Made by a program: the position numbers and the translations under genes
From: Bradyrhizobium rifense
GTDB taxonomy: Bacteria > Pseudomonadota > Alphaproteobacteria > Rhizobiales > Xanthobacteraceae
Length of the DNA: 64,000 nt
NCBI RefSeq assembly: GCF_008123425.1
Contig: NZ_VSSS01000040.1
Location: 1 to 64,000, forward strand
Direction: 5' to 3'
Shown: piece by piece, positions 1 through 8,389 of the stretch
Layout of the letters: the number at the start of each line of letters is the position of its first letter
Position numbering within the stretch: position 1 is the stretch's first letter
The notes under the pieces: model-generated
Seen by the model: only the letters and a program-made list of their open reading frames with translations
What the model was told of the DNA's origin: nothing
The model's database searches: none

Positions 1-19
1 AGATGTGTATAAGAGACAG
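1..19 (+). other. Tn5 mosaic end / Nextera adapter remnant
   Basis: The first 19 bases (agatgtgtataagagacag) are identical to the hyperactive Tn5 mosaic-end sequence used in Nextera tagmentation libraries. A perfect match at the very first base of the window is best explained as untrimmed adapter at a contig end and not as genomic DNA. Nothing upstream of position 20 should be interpreted biologically. Confidence 0.95.
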
Positions 20-83
20 AAACACCGGCATTCTGCGATGATGGCGTCGTTCGCAAGCGAGGCTGACGATTGGCGCCGCCGCG

Positions 84-581
84 ATGTCCAAGCCACCCCT
101 TTCAGATCCTCACGACCGCGCCACCTCCGACAGTACGGGCAACGCGCCGCGCGACGGCTTCGCCGATCTCGTGCCTGAGCTCAGCGTCTCGGACATCCAG
201 GCCAGTCTGTCGTTCTGGCGAGACCTGCTTGGTTTCGAGATCGCCTATGACCGCCCTGCTGCGCGATTTGCCTATCTCGTCAGGGGACGCGTGCAGGTGA
301 TGCTGTGCGAATTGAACGGACGCTGGGAGACGGCCGAGATGCAACGGCCGTTCGGGCGCGGCATCAATTTCCAGATGGTCATCGACCACATCGCACCGAT
401 CCTGAGCGCGCTCGGCGAAGCGAAATGGCCGCTCTACGAACCGCCGAACGAGGCCTGGTATCGCGTCGGTGACCAGGACGTCGGGCAGCGTGAAGTCCTG
501 GTCCAGGATCCCGATGGCTATCTGATCCGCCTCGTCGAACGCCTGGGGACACGCGCACCGTCGTCATCCCAAGAGCGCTAG
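84..581 (+). CDS. VOC family (glyoxalase/bleomycin-resistance-like) protein
   Basis: The 165-residue product has the fold signature of the vicinal oxygen chelate family: a conserved opening strand and helix (residues about 28-55, with the pattern SVSDIQASLSFWRDLLGFE) and a C-terminal DPDGYLIRLVE strand at about 140-150, which usually carries a metal-ligand Glu. Length fits a single VOC module pair, as in bleomycin-binding proteins and small dioxygenases. Members bind hydrophobic ligands or use a metal for glyoxalase or dioxygenase chemistry; the substrate cannot be read from the sequence. The first 25 residues are hydrophilic and look unstructured, so translation could begin a little downstream. 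No strong ribosome binding site is visible before the ATG, and the upstream context is lost at the contig end. It is convergent with the AraC gene that follows. Confidence 0.8.
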   Translation: MSKPPLSDPHDRATSDSTGNAPRDGFADLVPELSVSDIQASLSFWRDLLGFEIAYDRPAARFAYLVRGRVQVMLCELNGRWETAEMQRPFGRGINFQMVIDHIAPILSALGEAKWPLYEPPNEAWYRVGDQDVGQREVLVQDPDGYLIRLVERLGTRAPSSSQER

Positions 582-600
582 GAGAGCGCCAGGGAGAACG

Positions 601-1587
601 CTAGGCGTTGGCGATGCTCTCGCCGGCCGTCTGCAATGGTGAAACTCCGAGCGTCTGCGACGGACGCTCGCCGAACATCGCAAGGTAGTACTGCGAGAAC
701 CGGCCGAGCTCGTAGAACCCCTGCTGCATGGCGACGGCTGCCACGGTGGTCGAGCCGGGCGCGCAGTCGCGCAGGATGGAATGAACCGCACAGAGCCGTT
801 TGTGCCGCAGGAAGCTGACCGGGCCGAGGCCGAACACTTCCTGAAAGGCGCGGTGCAAGGTCCGCCGCGATACGCCAAGCGCCGCGCAAATCTCCGACAC
901 ATGCACCGGGCGCGTGCCGGTCTCGTCGAGATAATCCTCGACCCTGCGGATCAGCCGTCGCGCCGACGGCAGCCAGCCTTCGTCGTCGGGCGGCAACGAT
1001 GACATGACATTGGCCGCCATGCATTCAACGATCGATCGCTTCCAGAAATCGGAGGTCGACGGCGTCAGGCTTCCGTTGCACGTGCGCAGATGCGACATGA
1101 TCCGGACCAGGCGGCGCGAGGCAATCGCACCGGTTTGGAGATCCGCCCGGAAATGACCACGGCTGCGCCAGGTGTCGGGATCGCTGAGCTGCGCTTCGCC
1201 ACCGAATAGCGAAGTGACCTCGGCGAGGTCGAAGCGCATGGCGGCGTAAGCGGACGCACCGTGGAAAACGCCGTCATGCTCGAGCAACGGCGGTATCACG
1301 AGCACGTCGTTGAGCTGCATGTCGAACGACCAGTGCGCGACACGATCTTCGGCTGCGAGCAGCATCCCGATGATCAGCTTGTCGTCACTGGAAACGCGCT
1401 GTGTGCGCATGCCGACGTTGAAGGCGCCGATGCTGAGCGAAAAATCGTCGATACCGATATGCGACAACGTTCCGCGCAGCCGCCCGCGGCCGAGCTGCAT
1501 CACATCGACATGCGAACCGTGAACGGCCTGATGAAGTCCTTCGAAACCGTCCAGCTTGCGCGAATCAACCAGAAGGAATTGCCCCAT
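601..1587 (-). CDS. AraC family transcriptional regulator
   Basis: The 328-residue protein carries a C-terminal AraC/XylS double helix-turn-helix domain (roughly residues 215-315). Recognisable pieces are VSEICAALGVSRRTLHRAF for the first HTH and the later GFYELGRFSQYYLAMFGERPS for the second. The N-terminal two-thirds is a variable sensing domain. The overall arrangement resembles EutR-like or Bradyrhizobium helix-turn-helix regulators whose ligand is unknown. The start ATG is preceded by AGGGT at a reasonable distance. It reads away from the formylglycine-generating enzyme gene, with a 503-base spacer containing three stacked hairpins, so it may control that divergent cluster, but this is inference from position only. 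Confidence 0.85.
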   Translation of the reverse strand: MGQFLLVDSRKLDGFEGLHQAVHGSHVDVMQLGRGRLRGTLSHIGIDDFSLSIGAFNVGMRTQRVSSDDKLIIGMLLAAEDRVAHWSFDMQLNDVLVIPPLLEHDGVFHGASAYAAMRFDLAEVTSLFGGEAQLSDPDTWRSRGHFRADLQTGAIASRRLVRIMSHLRTCNGSLTPSTSDFWKRSIVECMAANVMSSLPPDDEGWLPSARRLIRRVEDYLDETGTRPVHVSEICAALGVSRRTLHRAFQEVFGLGPVSFLRHKRLCAVHSILRDCAPGSTTVAAVAMQQGFYELGRFSQYYLAMFGERPSQTLGVSPLQTAGESIANA

Positions 1588-2090
1588 GGCTGTACCCTGT
1601 TACTGAAGGGCGACAATTCTGGGGCAATCAGCCTCAAAATACCACCACAACGCGAAGTGGGTGCGACAATCAGCCTTCGCGTTTTGAGACAAACGCTATC
1701 GAAATCAGGCACGCCAAACTCTCTGCATCGCACTGCAGTTTCAAGTCTTTTCGCGATGGGTCGCTAAGTCTCACCCATCCCTCCTGTGTACTGGCACAAA
1801 CTGCACATCACAGCAGGCCAATCTTCCGATACCGTTTTCAACCTTAGCGTTATCGATCGATAGCGCTCTGCGGATAGCAGAGCGCACGCGGCAAGTATTT
1901 GCCGCGTGCTCGAAAGCGTGCGCGCGATGGGAAAGAGATGTTGACGCAATGAAGCGTCGTCCTCTCCTCAAAGCGCCCAAAAGAGGGGACCAGACAATGC
2001 GTCCAATGTACCGGGCAATGTGCCGTCGTCGACCTCTGCCAAAGTCTGCGCCGTAGCGTCAGGTGGACTACGTGTATCGGGGTCTCCACC
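1588..2090. other. Intergenic region with three adjoining hairpins
   Basis: This 503-base spacer separates the divergent AraC gene and the formylglycine-generating enzyme gene. I see no convincing gene in it. Its most distinctive content is the run of three abutting inverted repeats at 1847-1909, which is listed separately. The two divergent promoters should lie here, but I could not assign -35/-10 boxes with confidence. Confidence 0.6.
1847..1909. repeat. Three adjoining perfect or near-perfect inverted repeats
   Basis: Positions 1847-1866 form a 20-base palindrome centred on TATCGATCGATA with GCG/CGC flanks and one mismatched pair. Positions 1863-1885 form a 9-base-pair stem (GCGCTCTGC / GCAGAGCGC) with a five-base loop. 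Positions 1884-1909 form an 11-base-pair stem (GCACGCGGCAA / TTGCCGCGTGC) around GTAT. The three overlap only by a few bases at their edges. They could be protein-binding operators, an RNA structure in the leader of the downstream gene, or a repetitive element. Confidence 0.85.
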
Positions 2091-3104
2091 ATGCTGCGCG
2101 CGGATCTGGATCACTGCGAGTGGTTGCCGGATGATGTGAAGACCGGCGAGATGGTCTTCATTCCCGGCGGAACTTTTCGCATGGGATCCGACCATCATTA
2201 TCCCGAGGAGGCGCCGAGCCATCGCGTCGCCGTCGACGGCTTCTGGATTGATCGCACGCCGGTCACCAACCGGCAGTTCAAGCAATTCGTCAACGCGACC
2301 GGCCATGTCACTGAAGCGCAGATCGTTCCTGATCCCAGGGATTATCCCGGCGCACTGAAGGAAATGCTTTACGCGGGATCGCTGGTGTTCTCGCCCCTGC
2401 CCCGCATCACCGATCTCACTGACTGGAGCCAGTGGTGGTCCTTCCTGCGCGGCGCCAACTGGCGCCACCCCTACGGCCCCGGAAGCAATATCAAAGGCCT
2501 CGACGACCATCCGGTCGTGCACGTCTCCTATAGCGATGCGACAGCCTATGCGCGCTGGGCCGGCAAGGATCTGCCGACCGAGGCTGAATGGGAGTTCGCC
2601 GCGCGTGGCGGCCTCGAGGCCGAAGAGTTCGCCTGGGGCGATGCACTGATGCCGGGCGGCAAGCACATGGCCAATATCTGGCAGGGAAACTTCCCCGTCC
2701 AGAACCTCGGCGAGGATGGGTATGAGCGTACCTCGCCGGTCATGGCCTTCCCGCCGAACGGCTACGGCCTCTATGACATGATCGGCAATGTCTGGGAGTG
2801 GACCTCCGATTGGTGGTCGGCCCGGCACACAGCCGACGCCGCAAAGCCCTGCTGCATCCCGAGCAATCCGCGTGGCGGCCGCGAGGACGCAAGCTTTGAT
2901 CCATGTCAACCCAACATCCGCATCCCGCGCAAAGTCTTGAAGGGCGGCTCGCATCTCTGCGCCCCCAATTATTGCCGTCGCTATCGTCCCGCGGCCCGGC
3001 ACGCCGAGCCGGTCGATACCTCAACCAGCCATGTCGGCTTCCGCTGCGTGATGCGGACGCCTCTCGTCGTTCACCGCGAACAAGAAGGATCTGCTGCAAC
3101 ATAG
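2091..3104 (+). CDS. Formylglycine-generating enzyme (FGE, SUMF1-like)
   Basis: FGE oxidises a Cys in the CxPxR motif of sulfatases (and some phosphatases) to formylglycine. The 337-residue protein spans a complete sulfatase-modifying-factor domain: the opening FIPGGTFRMGSD (23-34), the LPTEAEWEFAARGG block (161-174), GLYDMIGNVWEWTSDWW (226-242) and the terminal VGFRCV. The two copper-binding, catalytic cysteines of genuine FGE are present as C290 and C295 in GGSHLCAPNYCRRYRPAARH, unlike the many Cys-less family members (for example EgtB-like or kinase-linked proteins). There is no signal peptide, so it should act in the cytoplasm on nascent chains. No sulfatase gene lies in this window, so the client is encoded elsewhere. 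The cyclase gene begins 30 bases downstream, which suggests an operon. Confidence 0.9.
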   Translation: MLRADLDHCEWLPDDVKTGEMVFIPGGTFRMGSDHHYPEEAPSHRVAVDGFWIDRTPVTNRQFKQFVNATGHVTEAQIVPDPRDYPGALKEMLYAGSLVFSPLPRITDLTDWSQWWSFLRGANWRHPYGPGSNIKGLDDHPVVHVSYSDATAYARWAGKDLPTEAEWEFAARGGLEAEEFAWGDALMPGGKHMANIWQGNFPVQNLGEDGYERTSPVMAFPPNGYGLYDMIGNVWEWTSDWWSARHTADAAKPCCIPSNPRGGREDASFDPCQPNIRIPRKVLKGGSHLCAPNYCRRYRPAARHAEPVDTSTSHVGFRCVMRTPLVVHREQEGSAAT

Positions 3105-3134
3105 ACATACTGACGGAGGCACAGCGCAGGTCCG

Positions 3135-5240
3135 ATGACGGACGAGAAGACCAACAAGCGCACGATTCGCATCGGCTTCCAGACATCGATCATCACGGTG
3201 TTCGTGGCCGTGGTGCTGCTTGTCGGCCTGACCCTGGTCTATCTCAGTTTTGAGCGCGTGACCTCGATCACGCGAACCGCGGCGAGCGGCTTCATCGAGA
3301 AGGTGGCGCAGTTGGGCGCCGACCATGTCGACGAGCAGTTCAAGAACGTCCGGGACAATCTCGACATTCTCTCCGGCATCCCGTCGATCCAGGAAGCCGA
3401 CATCGCCGACAATTCGCGGCTGTACAGCCTGATGGCGGCGATGCTGCGCAACAACCCGCAGCTGTTCAATCTCTATGTCGGCTATGAGGACGGCTCGTTC
3501 ATCGAGATGGACGTGATCGACCGCGCCAAGCCGGCGTTCCGGGTGGGCCTGAAGGTCGAACAGGATGCAGCGTTCCGGCTGGTCGTGATCTCGCGCACGG
3601 GAGGAGCCACGCCGGTCACGCAATATCTGTCGGAGAACCTGATCCAGGTGGCCGAAGTCCCCGGCCCCACCGGCTACGACCCGCGGCAACGGCCCTGGTA
3701 TGTCGAGGCGTTCAAGAACGACAAGACGCTGCTGACCGGGCCTTACGTGTTCTACGCCACCGGCGAGCCCGGCTACACGCTGCGAACGCCGCTGAAGGAA
3801 GGCCGCCGCGGCGTCGTCGCCGGCGACGTGCTGCTGAACCGGTTCGAGGACATGCTGGCGGCGCAGAAGCTCGGCCAATCGGGGCTCGCCTTCCTGTTCA
3901 ACGATGCCGAGCGCATCGTCGGCCATCCCGAGATGACCCGCCTGATGGCCGAGATCCCGGAGCGGCAGGACGACCTGCCGCAGATCGGCGCGCTCAAGCT
4001 GCCAGAGCTCACCCCGATCATCCGTTCCTGGCGCGAAGGCGCTCCGGCGCAGCAATTCTTCGACGATGCCGCGGGCCGGATCTATGTCGCGGCGGTCCAC
4101 CAGCTCGATACCACGGGCTCGGCCGTTGTCCGGCTCGCGCTGGTCGCCCCGCTCGACGAATTCTATGCCCGGATCATCAGCGAGCGCCGCACGCTGTTTG
4201 CGCTGGCGCTGGCCTTCGTCGGCGCCACGCTGCCGTTCGCGTTCTGGCTGGGCTCGCGGATGGCAGAGCCGCTGCGCAAGCTGGTCGAGGAGACCGACGC
4301 GATCCAGCGCTTCGACATCGCGGAACGGCCGCGCATCCATTCCGCCATCGCCGAGATCGAGGAGCTCGGCCGCTCGGTCTTCACCATGCGCAGCGTGGTC
4401 AGCAGCTTTGCCAGCTTCATTCCGCGCCCGATCGTGCGGCAGCTGATCGAGACGGGCTCCTCGCTCCGTCTGGGCGGCTCAAGGCGTCAGGTCACGGTGC
4501 TGTTCACTGATGTCGCCGACTTCACCGCCAAGACGGAGCTGGCCGATCCGTCGCAGGTGATGATCTACACCTCGCGCTATTTCGCGGCGCTGTCGGACGA
4601 GATCATGCGGCACCGGGGCACGGTCGACAAATATATCGGCGATGCCGTGATGGCGCTCTGGAATGCGCCGGCGGACGATCCCGATCATACCGTCAACGCC
4701 TGCCGCGCCATTCTCGCCTGCCTTGCGGCGAACGAGGCCCTCAACAAGGAATTTCGGCGCGAGGGCTGGCCGTCTTACGACACGCGCTACGGCCTGCATG
4801 TCGGCGACGCCGTGATCGGCAATGTCGGCTCGAGCGACCGGATGAACTACACCGCGCTCGGCGCCACCGTGAACCTGGCCTCGCGGCTGGAAGGCCTCAA
4901 CAAGAACTACGGCACCCGCGTGCTGGTGAGCGCTGCCGTCCGCGCGCGCGTGGGCCATGCGTTCCTGTTCCGCAGCGTCGACAGCATCACGCCGAAGGGC
5001 TTTGCCGAGCCGATCGCGGTCAGCGAGCTCCGCGGCGAGCTTGCACAGGCGGGCGAGGCCGAGATCATCATGTGCCAGCGCTGGGACGAGGTCTTTGCGG
5101 CGATTGCGCAGGATGGCGCGGCCGACACCACGCTGGTCCGGCTCTCCGGCTTCCTGCACGACTATCCCAAGGACGCCATCGCGGAGTTTCACGCCCAGCG
5201 TTTTCGCGGCGCGGCCCGGAATGCGGGAGCAGCGGCATGA
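3135..5240 (+). CDS. Receptor-type class III adenylate/guanylate cyclase (dCache-HAMP-CYC)
   Basis: The 701-residue membrane protein has a short cytoplasmic N-terminus, TM1 (about 16-39), a periplasmic double-Cache sensor (about 45-345; note DPRQRPWYVEAF at 182-193), TM2 (about 353-373), a HAMP-like linker with a coiled helix (about 374-425) and a class III nucleotidyl cyclase domain (about 450-640). Catalytic residues are visible: metal-binding D459 (FTDVADF) and D503 (YIGD), purine-contacting K499, and transition-state N580 and R584 (NLASR). It should convert ATP (or possibly GTP) to a cyclic nucleotide in response to a periplasmic ligand. About 60 residues follow the cyclase domain without a recognised motif. 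Its stop codon overlaps the next start as ATGA, so its expression is coupled to that of a periplasmic binding protein, a plausible ligand-presenting partner. Confidence 0.92.
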   Translation: MTDEKTNKRTIRIGFQTSIITVFVAVVLLVGLTLVYLSFERVTSITRTAASGFIEKVAQLGADHVDEQFKNVRDNLDILSGIPSIQEADIADNSRLYSLMAAMLRNNPQLFNLYVGYEDGSFIEMDVIDRAKPAFRVGLKVEQDAAFRLVVISRTGGATPVTQYLSENLIQVAEVPGPTGYDPRQRPWYVEAFKNDKTLLTGPYVFYATGEPGYTLRTPLKEGRRGVVAGDVLLNRFEDMLAAQKLGQSGLAFLFNDAERIVGHPEMTRLMAEIPERQDDLPQIGALKLPELTPIIRSWREGAPAQQFFDDAAGRIYVAAVHQLDTTGSAVVRLALVAPLDEFYARIISERRTLFALALAFVGATLPFAFWLGSRMAEPLRKLVEETDAIQRFDIAERPRIHSAIAEIEELGRSVFTMRSVVSSFASFIPRPIVRQLIETGSSLRLGGSRRQVTVLFTDVADFTAKTELADPSQVMIYTSRYFAALSDEIMRHRGTVDKYIGDAVMALWNAPADDPDHTVNACRAILACLAANEALNKEFRREGWPSYDTRYGLHVGDAVIGNVGSSDRMNYTALGATVNLASRLEGLNKNYGTRVLVSAAVRARVGHAFLFRSVDSITPKGFAEPIAVSELRGELAQAGEAEIIMCQRWDEVFAAIAQDGAADTTLVRLSGFLHDYPKDAIAEFHAQRFRGAARNAGAAA

Positions 5241-6241
5241 GCGCCCGCCCCTTCAGCCGACGGCGACTGCTACGCCATGGCGCGGCGCTGGCCGCGGCCT
5301 CGGTGCTCGGCATGCCCGCCCTCGCGCAGGCCCGGACAAAACTCCGGCTCGGCTATCTCCATGTGGTCGCCGTGGACGGGCACATCTGGACCGGGCTCGA
5401 TCGCGGCTCGTTCGACCGCGAGGGCATCGATTTCGAACTGCACGCGTTCAACACCGGCCCTGAAGTGTTCGAGGCAATGATGCGGGGCGAACTCGACGTC
5501 GCATCGAGCGGCGGCGTGATCTCCAACTATCTGGCGCTCGGACGTGGTCGCGGCTTTCTCATCAACGACATCGAGGTCGCGACCGCGCAGCTCTGGGTCC
5601 GGCCGTCGCTCGGGGTCAACAAGCTGGCAGATCTCAGGGGCAAGCGGATCGCGACGACCATGAAGACGACCGCGCACATCTTTCTCGGCCGCGCGCTGCG
5701 CGCCAACAACATCGCTCCATCCGAGGTGGAGATCGTCAACGCCAGCATGCCCGATGCCGTCAAGGCGTTCATCGCCGGCGAGGTGCCGGCCGTCGCGCTC
5801 TGGGTGCCATTCAATATCGCCGTCCGCGAGGCGCTGCCCGACGCCGTGAAGCTGGTCGATGCCTCCGCCTTCTATCCGCAATCCGCCGTGCTCGGCGGCT
5901 GGGCCGCGCGGATGGATTATTACACAAGGAACAGGGACGTTCTGAGCCGGATCATCCGTGGCTGGATTGATGCGAACGACCACATGGTGCGCAACCCCGC
6001 TTCAGCCGCGGAGGCGCTCCAGGCTCACTACACGCCGTCGCGCCCTGCCGACATCGCGGAAGCCTTCAAGGCGCAAAAGCTCTACTCCGCGCGCGAATGG
6101 CGGCGGCTTTATGCTGACGGCACCGTGGTGAAATGGCTGCAGCAGGTCAGCGACTTCTTCATGACGGATGCCGGCATCACCGGCGCGCTGCACGCGTCGG
6201 ACTATTTTGATACGCAGCTCTATCTGGCTGCGGTTGGATAG
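5237..6241 (+). CDS. Tat-exported NrtA/SsuA/TauA-type substrate-binding protein
   Basis: I place the start at the ATG overlapping the cyclase stop (ATGA), although the open frame extends further upstream. The resulting 334-residue protein begins with a twin-arginine signal (SRRRLLRHGAALAAASVLGM then ALAQA), followed by a periplasmic binding fold of the nitrate/sulfonate/taurine type: KLRLGYLHV near the N-terminus, a LADLRGKRIATT block and an AVALWVPFN block. No cognate permease or ATPase gene is adjacent. Together with the overlapping cyclase gene this suggests it may deliver ligand to the Cache sensor and not, or not only, to a transporter. Family membership is clear; the sensing role is inference. 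Confidence 0.85.
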   Translation: MSARPFSRRRLLRHGAALAAASVLGMPALAQARTKLRLGYLHVVAVDGHIWTGLDRGSFDREGIDFELHAFNTGPEVFEAMMRGELDVASSGGVISNYLALGRGRGFLINDIEVATAQLWVRPSLGVNKLADLRGKRIATTMKTTAHIFLGRALRANNIAPSEVEIVNASMPDAVKAFIAGEVPAVALWVPFNIAVREALPDAVKLVDASAFYPQSAVLGGWAARMDYYTRNRDVLSRIIRGWIDANDHMVRNPASAAEALQAHYTPSRPADIAEAFKAQKLYSAREWRRLYADGTVVKWLQQVSDFFMTDAGITGALHASDYFDTQLYLAAVG

Positions 6242-6251
6242 AGGCGCGGAT

Positions 6252-7106
6252 CTAGACGAGCCCGGCCACAACGGCGTCGACGTCGATGCGCCCCTTGATC
6301 GACGCCGCTCCGCGATCCCTGAATTCGATCCATCCCTCGTTGAAACCATCCAGCATGCTGATGCGCGGCTGAGGGTTTTTCATGCCCTGCGAGCGAAACA
6401 GCGCCTCCCAGCTTTCGCGAGGGACAATTTCGACTCGAACCGGCTTGCCGAGCGCGCGGCCGAACGCGGCAGCAAGATCGTTCGGCGAGACCCGGCGCGG
6501 CCCTTCCAGTTCGACGATCCGCGTGCCGCGATGGCTCTCCTGGATAAGCTCGCCGGCGACGCGCCCCACGTCCCGTGTGGCAACCATCGGAAAAGGCTTG
6601 TCCACCGGTTGCAGGAAGCTGTAGATCACGCCGGCATCCCTGGCGGACGGCAGGTCCCAGAGCGCGTTTTCGATGAACCAGCCGGGATGCAGGATGGTCA
6701 GGGGCATCCCAAGCGCCTTCAGGGCATCTTCCATCATCGTCCGCTGCGAGAGCAGATTGTCCCGCGTGGCGTCGGCGCCGATCGTCGACAGGCAGAGCAC
6801 ACGCTCCGGCGCCGCGGCCTTCAGCGCGCTGACCACGCTGTCGATGACGCGCCGGGCTTCGGGATAACCGGGCTCAGGATCGAAGTCCGACGGCGGCAGG
6901 ATGAAGGCAGCGGTCGCGCCGGTGAAGGCCTTTGTCAGCGCCGCGGCGTCCTCCATCTCGGCCAACGCCAGCTCGCAGCCCAGCCTGGCCCAGGCCTCGC
7001 CCTTGTTCGCGTCCCGGACCACCGCCCTCACCGGCGCGCCCTGCGCTAGAAGGTTTTTGGCGAGTTCGCCGCCGACTTTTCCGGTGATGCCAGTAATTGC
7101 GTACAT
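6252..7106 (-). CDS. NmrA-like NAD(P)-binding oxidoreductase
   Basis: The 284-residue protein is an atypical short-chain dehydrogenase of the NmrA/azoreductase-like group. It starts directly with the nucleotide-binding strand YAITGITGKVGGELAKNLL (glycine-rich TGxTGxxG) and keeps LSTIGAD in the middle strand where extended SDRs place the catalytic Ser. There is no Tyr-x-x-x-Lys pair, as usual for this group, so it may act as an NAD(P)H-dependent reductase of quinones or azo dyes, or as a redox sensor. It reads divergently from a LysR regulator 124 bases away, the usual layout for a regulated oxidoreductase. Its stop is 10 bases from the stop of the convergent binding-protein gene. Confidence 0.85.
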   Translation of the reverse strand: MYAITGITGKVGGELAKNLLAQGAPVRAVVRDANKGEAWARLGCELALAEMEDAAALTKAFTGATAAFILPPSDFDPEPGYPEARRVIDSVVSALKAAAPERVLCLSTIGADATRDNLLSQRTMMEDALKALGMPLTILHPGWFIENALWDLPSARDAGVIYSFLQPVDKPFPMVATRDVGRVAGELIQESHRGTRIVELEGPRRVSPNDLAAAFGRALGKPVRVEIVPRESWEALFRSQGMKNPQPRISMLDGFNEGWIEFRDRGAASIKGRIDVDAVVAGLV

Positions 7107-7230
7107 GATGGCGCTTTCATTCGTTTTGTCATCGGGCGATGCCCGCGCGCATTCGATAGCTCCGAACCGAAGATTGCTGTGAGTGCCATTATGTCATAGG
7201 ATTGGTGATCTCTACGCAACGGTGGTCCCC

Positions 7231-8160
7231 ATGACCTTTGACGGCCGCATCATCTCCAATGTCGGCGTGCTCGCCGCGATCGTCGAAGGCGGAAGTTTTG
7301 CCCGAGCGGCGGATGCCCTCGGCCTGTCGCGCTCCGGCGTCAGCCGCGCCGTATCGCGGCTGGAGGCTCGCGTCGGCGTGCAACTGCTCGATCGGACCAC
7401 GCGGGTCGTGTCCCTGACCGACGAGGGCCGGCGCTTCTATACGGGCGTTGCCCCGCTTCTGACCGGGATTGATGAGGTCGTGTCGTCGACCTCGAAATCC
7501 GCCGTGTCCGTGCGCGGCCGATTGCGGGTGAATGTCGACGCCTTCTTCTCCAGCCTGCTGCTCGCGCCGCACCTCAGCGAATTTCTGACACGCCACCCCG
7601 ACTTGAAGCTCGACATCGTCGCGCGGGATCAGCTGGGGGATCTCATTGGCGACGGCTTCGACGTCGCCGTGCGATTTGGCGCACCGCCCGATTCATCGCT
7701 GGTTGCCAGGAAACTCCTGGAGACGCGTACCATCACGGTGGCGTCTCGCGGCTATCTCAAGCGTTACGGCAAGCCGGAGCATCCCCGCGATCTCGCACGC
7801 CATGCCTGCATCCAGGTGCGGGACTCGCTGACGGGCCAGCCGATCGACGCGTGGGTGTTCAGACAGGGCAACAAGCGAGAGCGGATCGCCATCTCCGGCA
7901 GCCTCATGGTGGCCGAATTCGGCACCATGCTGGGCGCCTGCGCGGGCGGCGTCGGGATCGCGCGCGTAAAGGCGATCGGCGTGCAACGCCTGCTGGAGCA
8001 AGGCACCCTCGTCGAGCTCTTGCCGGATTGGAGCGGCGACAGCTTTCCTCTCTATGCGCTCACCGCGTCCCGCCAGTTTCCCGCCGCCAAGGTGCGGGTG
8101 TTCGTCGACTTCATCCACGACCGGCTGAACGGGCGGAACACAACAGCAGACCGCAAATAG
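7231..8160 (+). CDS. LysR family transcriptional regulator
   Basis: I place the start at the ATG giving MTFDGRIISNVGVLAAIVE, 16 codons inside the longest frame, because this is the normal distance from the first residue to the winged helix-turn-helix. The N-terminal 60 residues contain GSFARAADALGLSRSGVSRA and LEARVGVQLLDRTTRVVSLT, the LysR recognition helix and wing. The C-terminal effector-binding domain has the typical RLRVNVD...DVAVRFG pattern. The length of 309 residues is standard. It most likely controls the divergent NmrA-type gene, and possibly the second NmrA-type gene at 8390, in response to an unidentified small molecule. Confidence 0.9.
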   Translation: MTFDGRIISNVGVLAAIVEGGSFARAADALGLSRSGVSRAVSRLEARVGVQLLDRTTRVVSLTDEGRRFYTGVAPLLTGIDEVVSSTSKSAVSVRGRLRVNVDAFFSSLLLAPHLSEFLTRHPDLKLDIVARDQLGDLIGDGFDVAVRFGAPPDSSLVARKLLETRTITVASRGYLKRYGKPEHPRDLARHACIQVRDSLTGQPIDAWVFRQGNKRERIAISGSLMVAEFGTMLGACAGGVGIARVKAIGVQRLLEQGTLVELLPDWSGDSFPLYALTASRQFPAAKVRVFVDFIHDRLNGRNTTADRK

Positions 8161-8389
8161 CGACATTCACCCGCAACGATCGTTCGTGCGAGCCAAAGGG
8201 AATAATCTCTTACCGAATTTTTCCCGAACGCACGTCTTCGCGCATTTCCGGCAAGTTTCGCCCGTTACAGGCAAGAGCATGCCCAGCAACTCTGTTAAGA
8301 TGCATCCCGCATCACGTTCGCCAACGTGAGAGCGTGGGAATCCGCTGGATTTGGTCAACTCACGTTGCCTAATGTCGAGGAGAGACGCC

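Noticed and set aside
1261..1767. 168-codon plus-strand frame in the AraC/FGE region
   Set aside because: It is antisense to the AraC gene over most of its length and shows no conserved motif or ribosome binding site.
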